This document shows, one piece after another, positions 44,888 to 55,215 of a DNA stretch of 64,000 nucleotides (position 1 is its first letter; each line of letters starts with the position of its first letter). Both the position numbers and the translations under genes were made by a program. Origin of the DNA: Bombyx mori (lineage: Eukaryota > Arthropoda > Insecta > Lepidoptera > Bombycidae); the NCBI RefSeq assembly GCF_030269925.1, contig NC_085118.1, positions 16,799,001 through 16,863,000 on the forward strand, written 5' to 3'. The notes below the pieces were generated by a model, which was not told where the DNA came from, searched no databases, and worked only from the letters and a program-made list of their open reading frames with translations.

Positions 44888-45351
44888 CGTGTATTTTTTG
44901 CGTTCACTTCCTTTTTTTCTTTTTAATTTTGTTAATTTTAAAAGAATAATAAAAAAATGTATGTAACCTTGGAATAGAAATTGAGTTTGAGGTTTATAAA
45001 ATTGAATTTGAAATTAAAAACATAAAGTACTATGAAAGAAAGGTGAATCAATAGTCGGCGGTAGATGATATAATATTTCATGTAAATAATTGTGGGTAGG
45101 TAGAATATTTGTGGTAGAGCGTATTATACGGCCGTATCGGTACCTGACAATTTTTTCTACAAAACAGTCATACAATCCAATTTGGGACAACCATAAATCC
45201 CAAGATGGGTGACATCATTTATATAATCATGTCAATGAACCCCGTTAACCATTTAATAACAGATAGGTCGGGAACACGTTCATCGCAAAGATATCTGTAT
45301 ATTTCAATGTATATAATTCTAAAGATATCTATATATTATTTCAATTTATTA
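44888..45351. other. Unassigned; faint Bm1 trace
   Basis: 45125-45290 shows degraded Bm1 plus-strand order (CGGTACCTGACAATT, AATCCCAAGATGGGTGAC, CCGTTAACCATTTAATAAC). Confidence 0.4.
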
Positions 45352-45721
45352 TTGACGTGACAATTACTTATAATTCGATGGAGCCGGCTGCACGCACGAA
45401 AAAACATGACTCATTGAGGCGTTCCATTTAAGGCTTGACGTGCAAGCGAGAGCTCGCAACGAGCGACAAAGGGGCACAATCGGCCTCCGCGTTCGGCAGC
45501 GTTCGTCTGTCTCTCTCCTACTTGAGTGAGCGATGCATCCGCGTGGACAGCTGCTATACAATAATACATTTACATGTTTTCGTCAAGTATGAAGTTCAGT
45601 GAAAAGTGAATGTGGTGTCAATTGTCCATACAAAATATTTATGAAACAAATAAAATTAAAATTTTCTTTTGAAAAATAAAACCATTCCATCGGTATTTTC
45701 TTATGACGTTGTCACGTTCAA
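45352..45721. repeat. Repeat with subterminal inverted repeats, long copy
   Basis: Left TTGACGTGACAA...TTATAA and right (reverse complement) TTGAACGTGACAACGTCATAA are related. The GC-rich interior has GGAGCCGGCTGCACGCACGA. A 108-bp derivative lies at 25720-25827. Because similarity between copies continues past 45721 to AACCGATTTTTT, the true right end lies further out. Confidence 0.65.
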
Positions 45722-46145
45722 CTATCGTCAGTAAACCGACTTTACAGACAACCGATTTTTTATATAATGTTAAGTACTATCTCAGTTAGATGAGATTATA
45801 GTTAAAGCTTAATTAAACTTCAAAATCGTACCCAGTATCATCTATCACCTCCGCCTCTGCAGCTTACATTTCTTCATCACCTCAAAAGGTATTTTAGCCC
45901 AAGTATATACTTTGTAACTCATAAAATTCAAATGATAAACAGACTAGTTTAACGGCGGTTATCTCGCGAGCGACGTCAAGTCTGTACCTCACTTAAGTTA
46001 ATCTGGGAATTAAACGCGTCAAACAATAATCAAATTGTGGTAAGAAATTCATGTTGGAGTTTCGGGGTCAGTGCCCCCGCTTCGGCATACAAGATGACTT
46101 ATTATTGTTGGAAGCTGTTAGGGGTAGGTATATTTTATCATATTA

Positions 46146-46440
46146 CTAGCTGACCCGGCAGACTTCGTAGTGCCTCAATCGATAAATAAAAGACCTAAAC
46201 TTTTGTATAAAATAAATTTAATACAAACAAAAGGAATCCGTCCGACGGGGAACACATCAAAGGGAAAACAAATTTGTTATTTTTATTTGATTCCGTGCAT
46301 TTTCATATTTATCTACCCTTTAAACCTTCTCTGGACTTCCACAAATAATTCAAGACAAAAATTAGCCAAATCGGTCCAGCCGTTCTCGAGTTTTAGCGAG
46401 ACTAACGAACAGCAATTCATTTTTATATACTTTATAGAGA
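46146..46440 (-). mobile_element. Non-autonomous Helitron, intact copy
   Basis: Minus strand begins TCTCTATAAAGTATATAAAA and ends GTCTGCCGGGTCAGCTAG with T following. At 295 bp it serves as the reference for the interrupted (24613) and truncated (61480) copies. Confidence 0.85.
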
Positions 46441-46617
46441 TTATAGAAATACTTCAGTGTTATATATTTTAGTGGCTGCTCTTCTTTATGATTCATTTAT
46501 TATTGTGAAGCTTTCTATATTACATTTAAAAAAAAAAACACAGTTCATTCGTTACTTGTAAGTATTTGTTTGAAACACAGCTAGGTCTATACACACACAA
46601 CTATGAGCCACGTCTTG

Positions 46618-46790
46618 AGACTACCTAGAAACTGATATCCTTCCTATTCATGACTATCTTGGGAATATAGCGCAGTGGTTTTTATGAAACTATGGAGAAT
46701 AGCTGTCAAGGCTTTAATAAACAAGGATTCCACATGACCACAACTGCTCTGCCAAGAGTAACCGACTATGATGATGATGAGAAAATGATA
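46618..46790 (+). pseudogene. LINE 3' scrap with ATG-repeat tail
   Basis: CACAACTGCTCTGCCAAGAG then GACTATGATGATGATGAG is the end style of L2/RTE-type LINEs. No intact frame. Confidence 0.45.
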
Positions 46791-46986
46791 TCACAAGATT
46801 TTTTAAATCATCATGATTAACTCATTGTTTAATTTCAAAATAGAATTGAAAGTTATTTGGGGATAAACGACGGAAGGGAAGATCCTTCACCGAGTGGGTG
46901 ATATTTGCTCGGTAGACCGACGGTCCGAATGTTGTTGTTCGGAACTTGCATATATGCGAGCTTATCTTGAAAATGTCGTAAGCGAG

Positions 46987-47107
46987 ATTCAGGCATCTAT
47001 GAAATATCTTATGTTCTGTGATGGCTACCGCCACACCACTCCGTGGTGTCAGAAGTGGAATTCAGGCATCTATGAAATATCTTGTGTTCTGTGATGGCTA
47101 CCGCCAC
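46987..47107. repeat. 73-bp tandem duplication flanking the Jockey insertion
   Basis: ATTCAGGCATCTATGAAATA through GATGGCTACCGCCAC occurs at 46987-47034 and 47060-47107. The unit includes the GCCACC start of the Jockey target site. Confidence 0.85.
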
Positions 47108-47368
47108 CGTTTTATTTTTTTTTTTTTTTTTTTTTTTTTTATGATTGAAGGATTACTGGTGGCCCGGAGGCCTTTCCAGTTTCACCAGGACAGGTGGGCG
47201 AGCAAAGGCTCAGCCAGGAGGGGTGGGATTTGCTAACAGCTACCCGAGCGCCTCCGAAGGAGACCTAACAATTCAAGAGCAGCTGCTTCGCGAATGAATC
47301 TACTACCGGATCGGAATCGCGACCCGCTGAGAAGATCCGGCGAGAAACTCAGCGAGCTGATTCATGGG

Positions 47369-50245
47369 TTAGGTTGCACGGCGAACTCTTTGTCGAGTTC
47401 GACGAGTACGGTTACCGAGGTCCCTAAGCCTGCTCCTAGAGCTGAAGGCGTCTAGTGCGAAGGTTATTGGATCTGATGGATCCGTAAGGACGTGTCTAGG
47501 GCGTCGACGGTGACTGGCTCCTGCATGATCAGGATTCGGGGAGTAGTCAGCGGCGGCTACGATAAGGCGATTATCATGACGCATAGCCTTATCGAAGTAC
47601 CGTTCCGACGCTGACTTCATGTATTTCTGTATAGATTCGAGGCCCAGGTCGTCGTGTAGGTCAACGTTCCTCACGAACCACGGAGCTCCGACGGCTAACC
47701 TGCAAAAGCGGGATTGTAGAGATTGAAGGGTGTCTATGTGCGTGCGGGCCGCGTGAGCGAACACCACACTCGCGTAAGTCATGACGGGCCTTATGCAAGT
47801 TTTGTAAAGTGTCACCTTGTTCCGAAGGGACATTTTACTCCGCTTACAAATCATGGGGTAGAGTCTACCGAGAATAAACGCGGCACGGTCACGGACTGAT
47901 TTTATATGCGGGCGGAATGTCATCGATGCATCCAGGGTAACGCCCAGGTACTTGACCTTCCTGGCCCAGGGTATGGATTGACTAAAGAGAGTAATCGGGG
48001 GTGTGAGATTCCTCCTCCTAATACGGGAGGAAATCCGTGCGGAGCTTCCCCTCTGAAAGAGCACCGCAGTACTTTTCGCTGGGTTGATGTCTATGCGCCA
48101 TTTTCGGAACCACTGTCCTAGGGCTAGGGCTGCGCTCTGAAGCTTCTTCGCGATTAGGGACTTGTTTCTACTGGAATAGTAAACAGTCGTGTCGTCGGCG
48201 AATAAAGCTAAATGGGTCGGCGGCGACCGGGGAATATCGTTAACGAATAAGCTAAATAGGAGGGGTGAGAGGACAGAGCCTTGCGGGACTCCAGCTGTGA
48301 GAGGTCGTGGGGAGGAGCGGGTTCCCTCGACTCGATATCGAAAAGAGCGGTTCGACAAGAAGTCCCGTATGATGAGCACGAGACTATCCGGCACACCCAT
48401 GTTGAATAGTTTGAAAATCAAACCGTTGTGCCAGACTTTGTCGAACGCTTTTGCGACGTCGAAGAAGAGAGCTCCCGTGTATAACGGTTTTGGTCGATTA
48501 AGCCCCACAAGAATGTGCTCCGTGAGGCGGTGCACCTGTTGAACGCATGAGTGATTTGTACGGAATCCGAATTGTTCATCGATGAGAATGCCCTTGGATG
48601 AGACGAAGTCTCTGAGGCGTTTGTAGAGCAGACGCTCATACAGTTTGCCTAGAGACATGAGGAGGCTAATCGGGCGGTAGCTCGTCGGATGATTTTTTGG
48701 TTTACCGGGTTTATGTATGCCGATAACGTCCGCTTCTTTCCACACCGCGGGAAAGATACAGTTCGCCATAGCGGCATTGAAAATAGATGCCAACATCACG
48801 ATGAGTTGGACGGCTAGAAGTTTAATAACGCGGTTGGATATACCGTCGGAACCGGGAGCCTTGCGAGGACGTAGGTCTTTGATCAAGTCTTTAACTTCCA
48901 TCGGGGTGACGGGTGGTAACACATCAGAGGGTGGCAAGGAGGCTCTGCGTTCTACCTCACTGTCTACTAATTCTACATGCACAGGGTTCACGGATTGAGT
49001 GCTGGGCGTGCACTGGGTTTGCAATGTATCGGCCAGCAGCTCTGCTTTTTCGTCATCATCGAACGCCGTGAGTCGGCCTGAGGGGCCTACGAGGGGGGGC
49101 ATAGTTACTACCGTATCCGATTTGAGAGTACGAGCTAAGCGGTAGTAAGACCTTTGGGAGGGCGCGAGTCCTTCTAAGAAATCAGACCATCTGGCATCTC
49201 GGACTTCGGCGATGCGAGACTTTACGTCGCGTTGTAGGGCACGCATTCGAATACGATTTTCCGCGGTAGGATACCTGTCGTAGGCGCGTATCGAGGCGTT
49301 CTTAGCTCTAAGGAGTTCCCTAATATCGTCGGACAATTTGAAGCGGTGAAGGAAGTCCTCCGCTACAACTTGTTTCGATGACCTATCTAATGTCGAGGTG
49401 ATGTGTGACGTTAAGATGTCTATGGCTTCAGCGGTATCCTGAGGAGACGGGGTAGAGTCCGGGCTAAACGGTAGCGATGGTGGATCAGATTCAGCCAGGC
49501 TGATGCCCAGCGTGTGCCAATCCACCACAGTCCTCGTGACGGGAACGGAATCGGAAGCGCGACCGAGCTTCATAACGACGGGACGGTGGTCTGAATCTAA
49601 CTCTGAAACTACTTCGATCGAGTGTAAGCGCAGAGTTACGTTTTTTAATAACGCTATGTCGAGTATATCCGGGCGATGCGCGATATTTAGCGGGTAGTGA
49701 GTCGGGGTTAGCGGAGCGACGATATCGAAGGCGAGATTATCGACTAACGCGTCAAGCCGCCTGCCATTCGGGGTTGTGGTGTGTGAGTTCCACCTAATGT
49801 GTTTACAATTTAGGTCGCCCGCCAGAATGACAGAGCTCCCCATGCCGAGCAGCGCCTCGATATCACTGCTTAGAACGATCTTATCCGGTGGAAGATAAAC
49901 GGACGCGATAACGATCGGCGCGTGTCCCGTCAGTGAGATTCGGCACACTGATGCTTCGATATTAGCGAGCGCGGGAGGATCGAGTGGGACGCAATGCAGG
50001 GCTCTTCTATAGTAAATGACGGTGCCACCACCACGAGCAGAGAGCCTGTCGTTCCTGACCATGTTATAGTTCGCGATTTTAGGGTCACGGCGCGCGGGCT
50101 TAAGTAGGGTCTCCTGCACTAAAAAGATATCAATTTGATGGTCACGCAAAAAGTCAGAAACCTGATCACGCTGATTTGCGAGACCGTAAGCGTTAAAAAA
50201 TCCTATCGTTACGGATAGGGGCTTTATTCTACTAATATACGCCAT
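47369..50245 (-). CDS. Jockey ORF2: endonuclease plus reverse transcriptase (958 codons, intact)
   Basis: Provides nicking and reverse transcription for the element. The N-terminal endonuclease spans residues about 12-225 with N18, E45 (LVQETL), GDLN at 143-146 and SDH at 218-220. The linker runs about 225-450. The RT domain runs from LRPRKAPGSDGISNRV (458 on) through DVAKAFDKVW (596-605), AGVPQGSVLSPLLFS (651-665) and FADD (682-685). The C-terminal part has the RRRNLTPPITLF and KVKYLGVTLD motifs typical of Jockey. All catalytic residues are present and no break is seen. The ATG lies 3 nt after the ORF1 stop, suggesting reinitiation. It ends RQRVRRAT shortly before the UTR. Confidence 0.95.
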   Translation of the reverse strand: MAYISRIKPLSVTIGFFNAYGLANQRDQVSDFLRDHQIDIFLVQETLLKPARRDPKIANYNMVRNDRLSARGGGTVIYYRRALHCVPLDPPALANIEASVCRISLTGHAPIVIASVYLPPDKIVLSSDIEALLGMGSSVILAGDLNCKHIRWNSHTTTPNGRRLDALVDNLAFDIVAPLTPTHYPLNIAHRPDILDIALLKNVTLRLHSIEVVSELDSDHRPVVMKLGRASDSVPVTRTVVDWHTLGISLAESDPPSLPFSPDSTPSPQDTAEAIDILTSHITSTLDRSSKQVVAEDFLHRFKLSDDIRELLRAKNASIRAYDRYPTAENRIRMRALQRDVKSRIAEVRDARWSDFLEGLAPSQRSYYRLARTLKSDTVVTMPPLVGPSGRLTAFDDDEKAELLADTLQTQCTPSTQSVNPVHVELVDSEVERRASLPPSDVLPPVTPMEVKDLIKDLRPRKAPGSDGISNRVIKLLAVQLIVMLASIFNAAMANCIFPAVWKEADVIGIHKPGKPKNHPTSYRPISLLMSLGKLYERLLYKRLRDFVSSKGILIDEQFGFRTNHSCVQQVHRLTEHILVGLNRPKPLYTGALFFDVAKAFDKVWHNGLIFKLFNMGVPDSLVLIIRDFLSNRSFRYRVEGTRSSPRPLTAGVPQGSVLSPLLFSLFVNDIPRSPPTHLALFADDTTVYYSSRNKSLIAKKLQSAALALGQWFRKWRIDINPAKSTAVLFQRGSSARISSRIRRRNLTPPITLFSQSIPWARKVKYLGVTLDASMTFRPHIKSVRDRAAFILGRLYPMICKRSKMSLRNKVTLYKTCIRPVMTYASVVFAHAARTHIDTLQSLQSRFCRLAVGAPWFVRNVDLHDDLGLESIQKYMKSASERYFDKAMRHDNRLIVAAADYSPNPDHAGASHRRRPRHVLTDPSDPITFALDAFSSRSRLRDLGNRTRRTRQRVRRAT

Positions 50246-50248
50246 TGA

Positions 50249-52048
50249 TTACCGGCGGAGTGAGGGGAGGACGTACGTATTTAATGACGCGTATACGTCG
50301 GCGTATTCTTGCACAACGGCGATAAAGTGTTGTGCAGTGGAGGCAGAGCGAATGGCGTCGCCCAAAGCGTTAACGCGCTCAAAGTTGATCGACTGAAAGA
50401 AGTCGATCGCTAAAGCGAGATTGTCGGACGCGGTCGGAGGGCAAGTCGCGGGAGAGGGACGAGTCGCGGGGGCGGGACGAATCGCGGAGGAGGGAGTTGT
50501 AGCCGTGTTCATGTACGGCAGCGGTTTCGCCCAGGCCGAGACACTGGGCACCGGCGCCGGAACGAACGCTGGCTTAGCCTGCGACACAGAGGGTGCCGAG
50601 GCTTTGATGTCTGGGCCGGAAGCTCGGAGGCGGTTTTGGCGGGCGACGCGGCGATTTATTTTCGGGGCTCGGGGGCATCCGCGGTAATTTGCGGGGTGAC
50701 CCTGTGTTCGACACAGGACGCAGCTAGGCGGTTCTGTCGCGGTTTTTTGATCGCGAGTGCATAGGGCCGTGGCGTGATCGCCTAAGCACTTGACGCATCG
50801 GGGGCGCGCGTGACAGTTACGGGAAGAATGCCCGTATAATTGGCAGTTATGGCACTGGCTAGGTGTGCCTTTCTTGTGTGGGGTTTCGACTGCGATTCCG
50901 GAAAGGCTACAGACCGTTCGGATGTTGAATATTTGCTTACCCTCGGGGGTAGGCTGGAGGGCGACGAGAACCATATTATATGGCTCCCTTCCGCGGCCTG
51001 TGTGCATGCGGTGTACGGAGTTAACCGGTAGGCCTTGTTCGAGAAGGTCGGCCTTGACGAGCTCGGCATCCAACTCTTTAGGGATGCCACGTATAACGGC
51101 ACGGAGTTCGCGCTCCTCCTGGAGCGTATATGTGTGGAAACTTATACGCTCCTTACGGAGGTAAGAAGAGAGGGCCCTATGGTCGTCGGATGTTCGAACC
51201 TTAATTTGAATGCCGTTCGCGAGGTTACGGGCATTCGTAAAATTGATATTTTTGGCCTTAAGGGCCAGGGAAACTCGTTCCCAAGCTGCCTTCTCTTGAA
51301 GGATTACCGGGGGAGGGGTCTGGGCTTTATTTTGTGCCACCGGACGCGGCGACGGAGTGGCACGGGCTGGAGGCGCAACGGGAGTCTGAGGGCGGGGGCG
51401 CGACGCGTTCGCGGCTTTGCTAATTTTAGCGGCCGCGGGAGCTCGAGACTCCGCGGCACGCTTCTTACCCTTTTGCACCAGGGTGAATCCATCCGTCGAT
51501 GAGGCGGGAGCGAGGTCGACCTCCATCTCCGAGTCAGAGTCGGAGGACGAGGAGGCGGGCGCAGGTGACCTACGAGTAGGTGTTTTGGACGGCGCGACGG
51601 AGGCCGCGGATGATCGCGCTGCTGGAACGGTGACCACGGCGGACGACGCAGCAGTTTTACTCGCCAGTATAGGCGACGCGGGAACGGCAGGCACGACGGA
51701 GGCTGCGGTGCTCGATGCAGAAGCTTTGCACGCAGGTACAGGCGACGCAGGAGCAGTGAGCTCGGTGGAGTTCACGAGAGGGCTCGCAGTGTGATCGGCC
51801 TTGAAGGCCTGAAACTCGGAAGTGAGCTTTGGGTAGCGAAGCCGGAGAAATTCCGCAAATACAGCGTCCATGATGTCTACGTGCCCAGGTGGGGCTACCC
51901 TGGGTCTTAGAAAACACTCGCCTTGCGGCGAGGCCCCAACTTCTCGGACCTGAGCGGTTCTATTGAACACAGGTGGCGATGCGGCACGATTACTGCAGGA
52001 CAAAGAAAAATCACAACAAAACGGAAATAACAAAAAGAAACAAAACAA
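50249..52048 (-). CDS. Jockey ORF1: Gag-like RNA-binding protein with three zinc knuckles
   Basis: Nucleic-acid chaperone that would coat the element RNA and form the RNP with ORF2. The open frame has 599 codons, but the first 59 translate leader repeat sequence. M60 (ATG at 51869-51871, MDAVFAEFLRLRYPKL) is the more likely start, giving about 540 residues. Residues about 85-250 are low-complexity A/P/S with an acidic patch (SSSDSDSEMEVD). About 255-395 is an RRM-like segment (INFTNARNLANGIQIKV, RAVIRGIPKELDAELVKADL). Zinc knuckles are C399-C402-H407-C412, C418-C421-H425-C430 and C443-C446-H451-C458; the spacing of the second and third is irregular, as in Jockey relatives. The stop TAA is followed by TCA and then the ORF2 ATG. 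Confidence 0.93.
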   Translation of the reverse strand: MFCFFLLFPFCCDFSLSCSNRAASPPVFNRTAQVREVGASPQGECFLRPRVAPPGHVDIMDAVFAEFLRLRYPKLTSEFQAFKADHTASPLVNSTELTAPASPVPACKASASSTAASVVPAVPASPILASKTAASSAVVTVPAARSSAASVAPSKTPTRRSPAPASSSSDSDSEMEVDLAPASSTDGFTLVQKGKKRAAESRAPAAAKISKAANASRPRPQTPVAPPARATPSPRPVAQNKAQTPPPVILQEKAAWERVSLALKAKNINFTNARNLANGIQIKVRTSDDHRALSSYLRKERISFHTYTLQEERELRAVIRGIPKELDAELVKADLLEQGLPVNSVHRMHTGRGREPYNMVLVALQPTPEGKQIFNIRTVCSLSGIAVETPHKKGTPSQCHNCQLYGHSSRNCHARPRCVKCLGDHATALCTRDQKTATEPPSCVLCRTQGHPANYRGCPRAPKINRRVARQNRLRASGPDIKASAPSVSQAKPAFVPAPVPSVSAWAKPLPYMNTATTPSSAIRPAPATRPSPATCPPTASDNLALAIDFFQSINFERVNALGDAIRSASTAQHFIAVVQEYADVYASLNTYVLPSLRR

Positions 52049-52170
52049 TTAAACACTTCCAGGAAGACAGTTTGTCGGCAGATGTACCACGAACACAGAA
52101 ATAACAAAAGGAAACAAAACAAATAAAAACTTCCAGGAAGAGCACTTAGTCGGCAGATGTACCACGAACA
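52024..52170 (-). repeat. 74-bp tandem repeat in the Jockey 5' leader
   Basis: The unit GAAATAACAAAAAGAAACAA through CTTCCAGGAAG to GTACCACGAACACA starts at 52024 and again at 52098; the second repeat ends at about 52170. Units differ at a few bases. Repeated 5' leaders in LINEs can act as promoter units. Confidence 0.85.
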
Positions 52171-52291
52171 CAGGCCGCGCGAACAATGGCCGGGCTAACA
52201 AAAGCCGGGCGAACAAAGGCCGGGCGATCGAGTGGTCGATGAGCACGTCCGCGCGTGACGGGTGCCTCTATCGGAAATGGCCACCGTTTTA

Positions 52292-53084
52292 AAGAACGAC
52301 ACAAATGTATGAAATTTAGAATTTTATAGTTTTTGTGCACAAAAACAGATTATGTATTATAACTTGAACCAAACAGCTTTAATCTTAGCTCGAAGTGGCC
52401 AATATTTTAGTACGGAAACATTATGTTTGAACCCTTTGAAATAAATACAAAGATATGTGGACCGCAAATTAGGTTCGGTCTGCACACGGATCGGTCCTGT
52501 AAGTCTAGCTGCTTCTACCACGAGGCTATCATTAGTCGAATATAGTTGAGACTAACCATTTTAACTTTCATGCGGCGGCATCCACATTACACATTACATT
52601 AGCTACTATCGCCCATCAATTCTTCCAACACTGGACACCACCAGGTAGCTACTTACCGTTAACCCAATTATTCCTCGAACCAGGCATTAGGTATTCTAAA
52701 GCAGCCTCTCAGATATTACACAATTATCAATTATTCAACTACCCTCGTAGACATAAAATACTAAGCGTGTTGACTGTCAGAAACGTTTGACGCAAACAAT
52801 CGGTAGGTAAATTATTTAGCGTTACCATGGCAACGCGCGAAGCTCTCCATAATACGATTTTCATTAAATCCTATTAGGTATTGGTACCGCGTATTGTTTG
52901 AATAGAACGCGGCGAAATGGGAATGGAGGTATATGAACGTATAAATAAGCCGTATAAGTCTGGATGAGCTCATATTGCGGATAATAAGGTAGTTTGTTGT
53001 TACCTTAGTGAGTTTTTTACTGACAAAGAATATAAGTTGACGCTTAGGGCCAACTCCTTTTTTATTTGATTAATACGTTTATTT
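52292..53084. other. No feature recognised
   Basis: No identifiable content. Confidence 0.45.
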
Positions 53085-53350
53085 CAGAACGAGCTTACAC
53101 TTCATCTAATCATAGACCACAGATATCATTAGTTCCATCTACCACCTTGAGACAGTAGATTGATATTTCTATTGCGGTTACCTATATCAATCTTAAAACC
53201 GAAACGCATGATTGTGTGCAGCAGAAATAGACGAAATAATATGAGTACCCCTGTGGACTCTTAGTATGGACACTACCGTCAGTAATTAAGCAAATTTACC
53301 AATTTTTCATTTTAAATTTTTACCATACGATACTGTTCCTATTGCTAATG
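53085..53350 (-). mobile_element. Ancient Bm1 remnant
   Basis: Reverse Bm1 order survives: CTACCACCTTGAGACAGTAG, AAACCGAAACGCATGATTG, GCAGAAATAG, TACCGTCAGTAATTAAGCAAAT. Heavily substituted. Confidence 0.55.
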
Positions 53351-53572
53351 GTATCGATAGATCTATCTTCTAAATGGATATTGGTAGATTAATATTTTTG
53401 TACATTTGTTTACAATTACAATTATATTACATTGCTATTATTATTATTAAAATCGACCGGCACAGAAACCTTAACACCTCATAATTTAAAAACAATTGAT
53501 TACCTAAATAATGCACAAATGCCTGTTATAATATAGTTACTATATAATTATTATATCATATCAGTCATATCA

Positions 53573-54735
53573 GTGTTACAGGAATGGTACCACTGCCAGC
53601 GGAACCAGGTGAGATGGGCGGGAGCTTTGTCCGGGCCATATGGCATGGAGTGTGGCGTGAGGCAGGGGGGGCTGACCTCTCCTTTGTTATTTAACTTGTA
53701 CATAAATGACCTTATCGGTGAGCTCAGCAGCACTCATACCGGTTGTCATATTGATAGTGTATGCGTCAATAATATTAGCTATGCGGACGATATGGTGCTG
53801 CTGGGACCATCGGTGGGTGCTATTCGTAAGATGCTGGCTATATGCAAGACCTACGCTGGGGAACATGGACAGACCTACAGTAAAGCAAAAAGTAAAGTTC
53901 TGCTTTTCAAGGGTAAGTCAGGTGCACCCGTTCCAGTTCGTCTTCCTTCAATTAAATTATATGATAAGGAACTGCAGAGAGTGACCAGTTTTAAGTACCT
54001 GGGCCACATTGTAACGGATGATTTGTCCGATGACGCAGATTTGGAGCGGGAGTGCAGGGCATTGGCGGTCCGAGGAAACATGGTTGCCCGTAGATTCGCT
54101 CGGTGCTCCTCCCCAGTAATTTTTTTTTTTGTTTAAGGCATTTTGCCAATCGTTTTACGCGAGCAGTCTATGGGTGAATCATACTCAACGGCCTGCCAGG
54201 GTCCTGCGCGTTCAATATAACAACATCTTCAGGGTGCTATTGCGGCTGCCTCCCTACTGCAGTGCGTCGCAAATGTTTGCTGATGCCCGAACGGATGGCT
54301 ATCAAGCTATAATCCGAAAAAAGGTTGCCTCTTTTTTAAGACGAGTGAGAGACAGTAGTAATGGCATCCTCGGGATGATTGCTTCTCGCGCTGATTGTCC
54401 GATCCAACATAAATGGATGTGTATAATTACCGGACAAGACTGACATATCCTTATTATTATTTTACTCTTCATTATGAAATGTGTATGATTTTCTTTTTAT
54501 TTTCTTTTTTCTCCAAATTAATTGACTGATTGACATAATGATAGCTAATATTAACATAGAGTGGTTACTACTGTATTGATATAATTATGTGTTTCTAATT
54601 CATTTCCTTTGTATATTTAATTAATTGAATTAGTATATTGTTCATTTTCTATTTGTATTGTTGAACTGTTTGTGTGCTGACTATTGTATTATTATTATTT
54701 TATGGATTTTTTCTGAAATAAATGTTTTAAGTAAT
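53573..54735 (+). pseudogene. RT fragment and 3' end of a non-LTR retrotransposon with ATT-rich tail
   Basis: Starts inside the RT domain and reads NQVRWAGALSGPYGMECGVR, QGGLTSPLLFNLYINDLIGE and ISYADDMVLLG (the YADD active site), then KVLLFKGK and FKYLGHIVTD. At 54120-54133 a T run and shift break the frame. The C-terminal part resumes in another frame from about 54135 with LRVQYNNIFRVLLRLPPYCS and ends near 54443. A 3' UTR with TATTATTATTATTTT and TGAAATAAATG follows. It is 5'-truncated and frameshifted. The same C-terminus is at 16636-17030 on the other strand. Clade not settled. Confidence 0.82.
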
Positions 54736-54995
54736 TATGGATAAACCAACAACCCAATATGACTATAACAATCAATACATATCCGTTTTACCTTAATTAA
54801 CATGTTTAGGCATTTGACTCTCTTGTGACATATCATTGGCCCTATGTACTAGTGGGTACCCTAAGACTACAACAAACAGAACAAACAAACAAACAGACGA
54901 CTGAATCCGCGTAAAGCGAAAAAGAAACTGCTACTACTAAATTGCTTATAAAGACCCAAAAACATAATATACTAAATATGTTTGCTATTTAAATA
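54736..54995. other. No feature recognised
   Basis: Left flank of the LTR element; contains an ACAAACAAACAAAC microsatellite at about 54880. Confidence 0.5.
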
Positions 54996-55185
54996 TGTAA
55001 TGAATGATTGAATGTCAATCTGTCATATGACAATTGATAGTTGTTTAAATAATTTTTCGGTTAATGGACTTTGTGAAATGTGTGTTAAAGAATTATTGAA
55101 GAAAGGGCATTAAATGTTGTTTCTTGTTGTTTAGAAGAAACGCAATTTCGTCTTTTCTTATTTAAACACCGTAATTACTATTATA
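54996..55185 (+). repeat. 5' LTR, 190 bp
   Basis: Starts TGTAATGAATG and ends near ATTACTATTATA. It differs from the 3' LTR at one base (T at 55179, C at 59782). TGTAAT and ATTAC near the ends are inverted relative to each other. Confidence 0.9.
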
Positions 55186-55215
55186 AAACAACATTTTTGC
55201 TAATATATTGAGAAA

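Larger units (their letters stand above)
47115..52279 (-). mobile_element. Full-length Jockey-clade non-LTR retrotransposon
   Basis: A 5.17-kb element with a 5' leader (51872-52279), two ORFs, a about 230-bp 3' UTR and a 26-nt A tail (T run 47115-47140). GCCACCGTTTTA flanks it at 47103-47114 and 52280-52291, a 12-bp target-site duplication. Both ORFs are intact, so the copy could be active. Confidence 0.93.

Noticed and set aside
50421..51794. Plus-strand frames up to 155 codons opposite Jockey ORF1
   Set aside because: They are antisense shadows of the intact ORF1.
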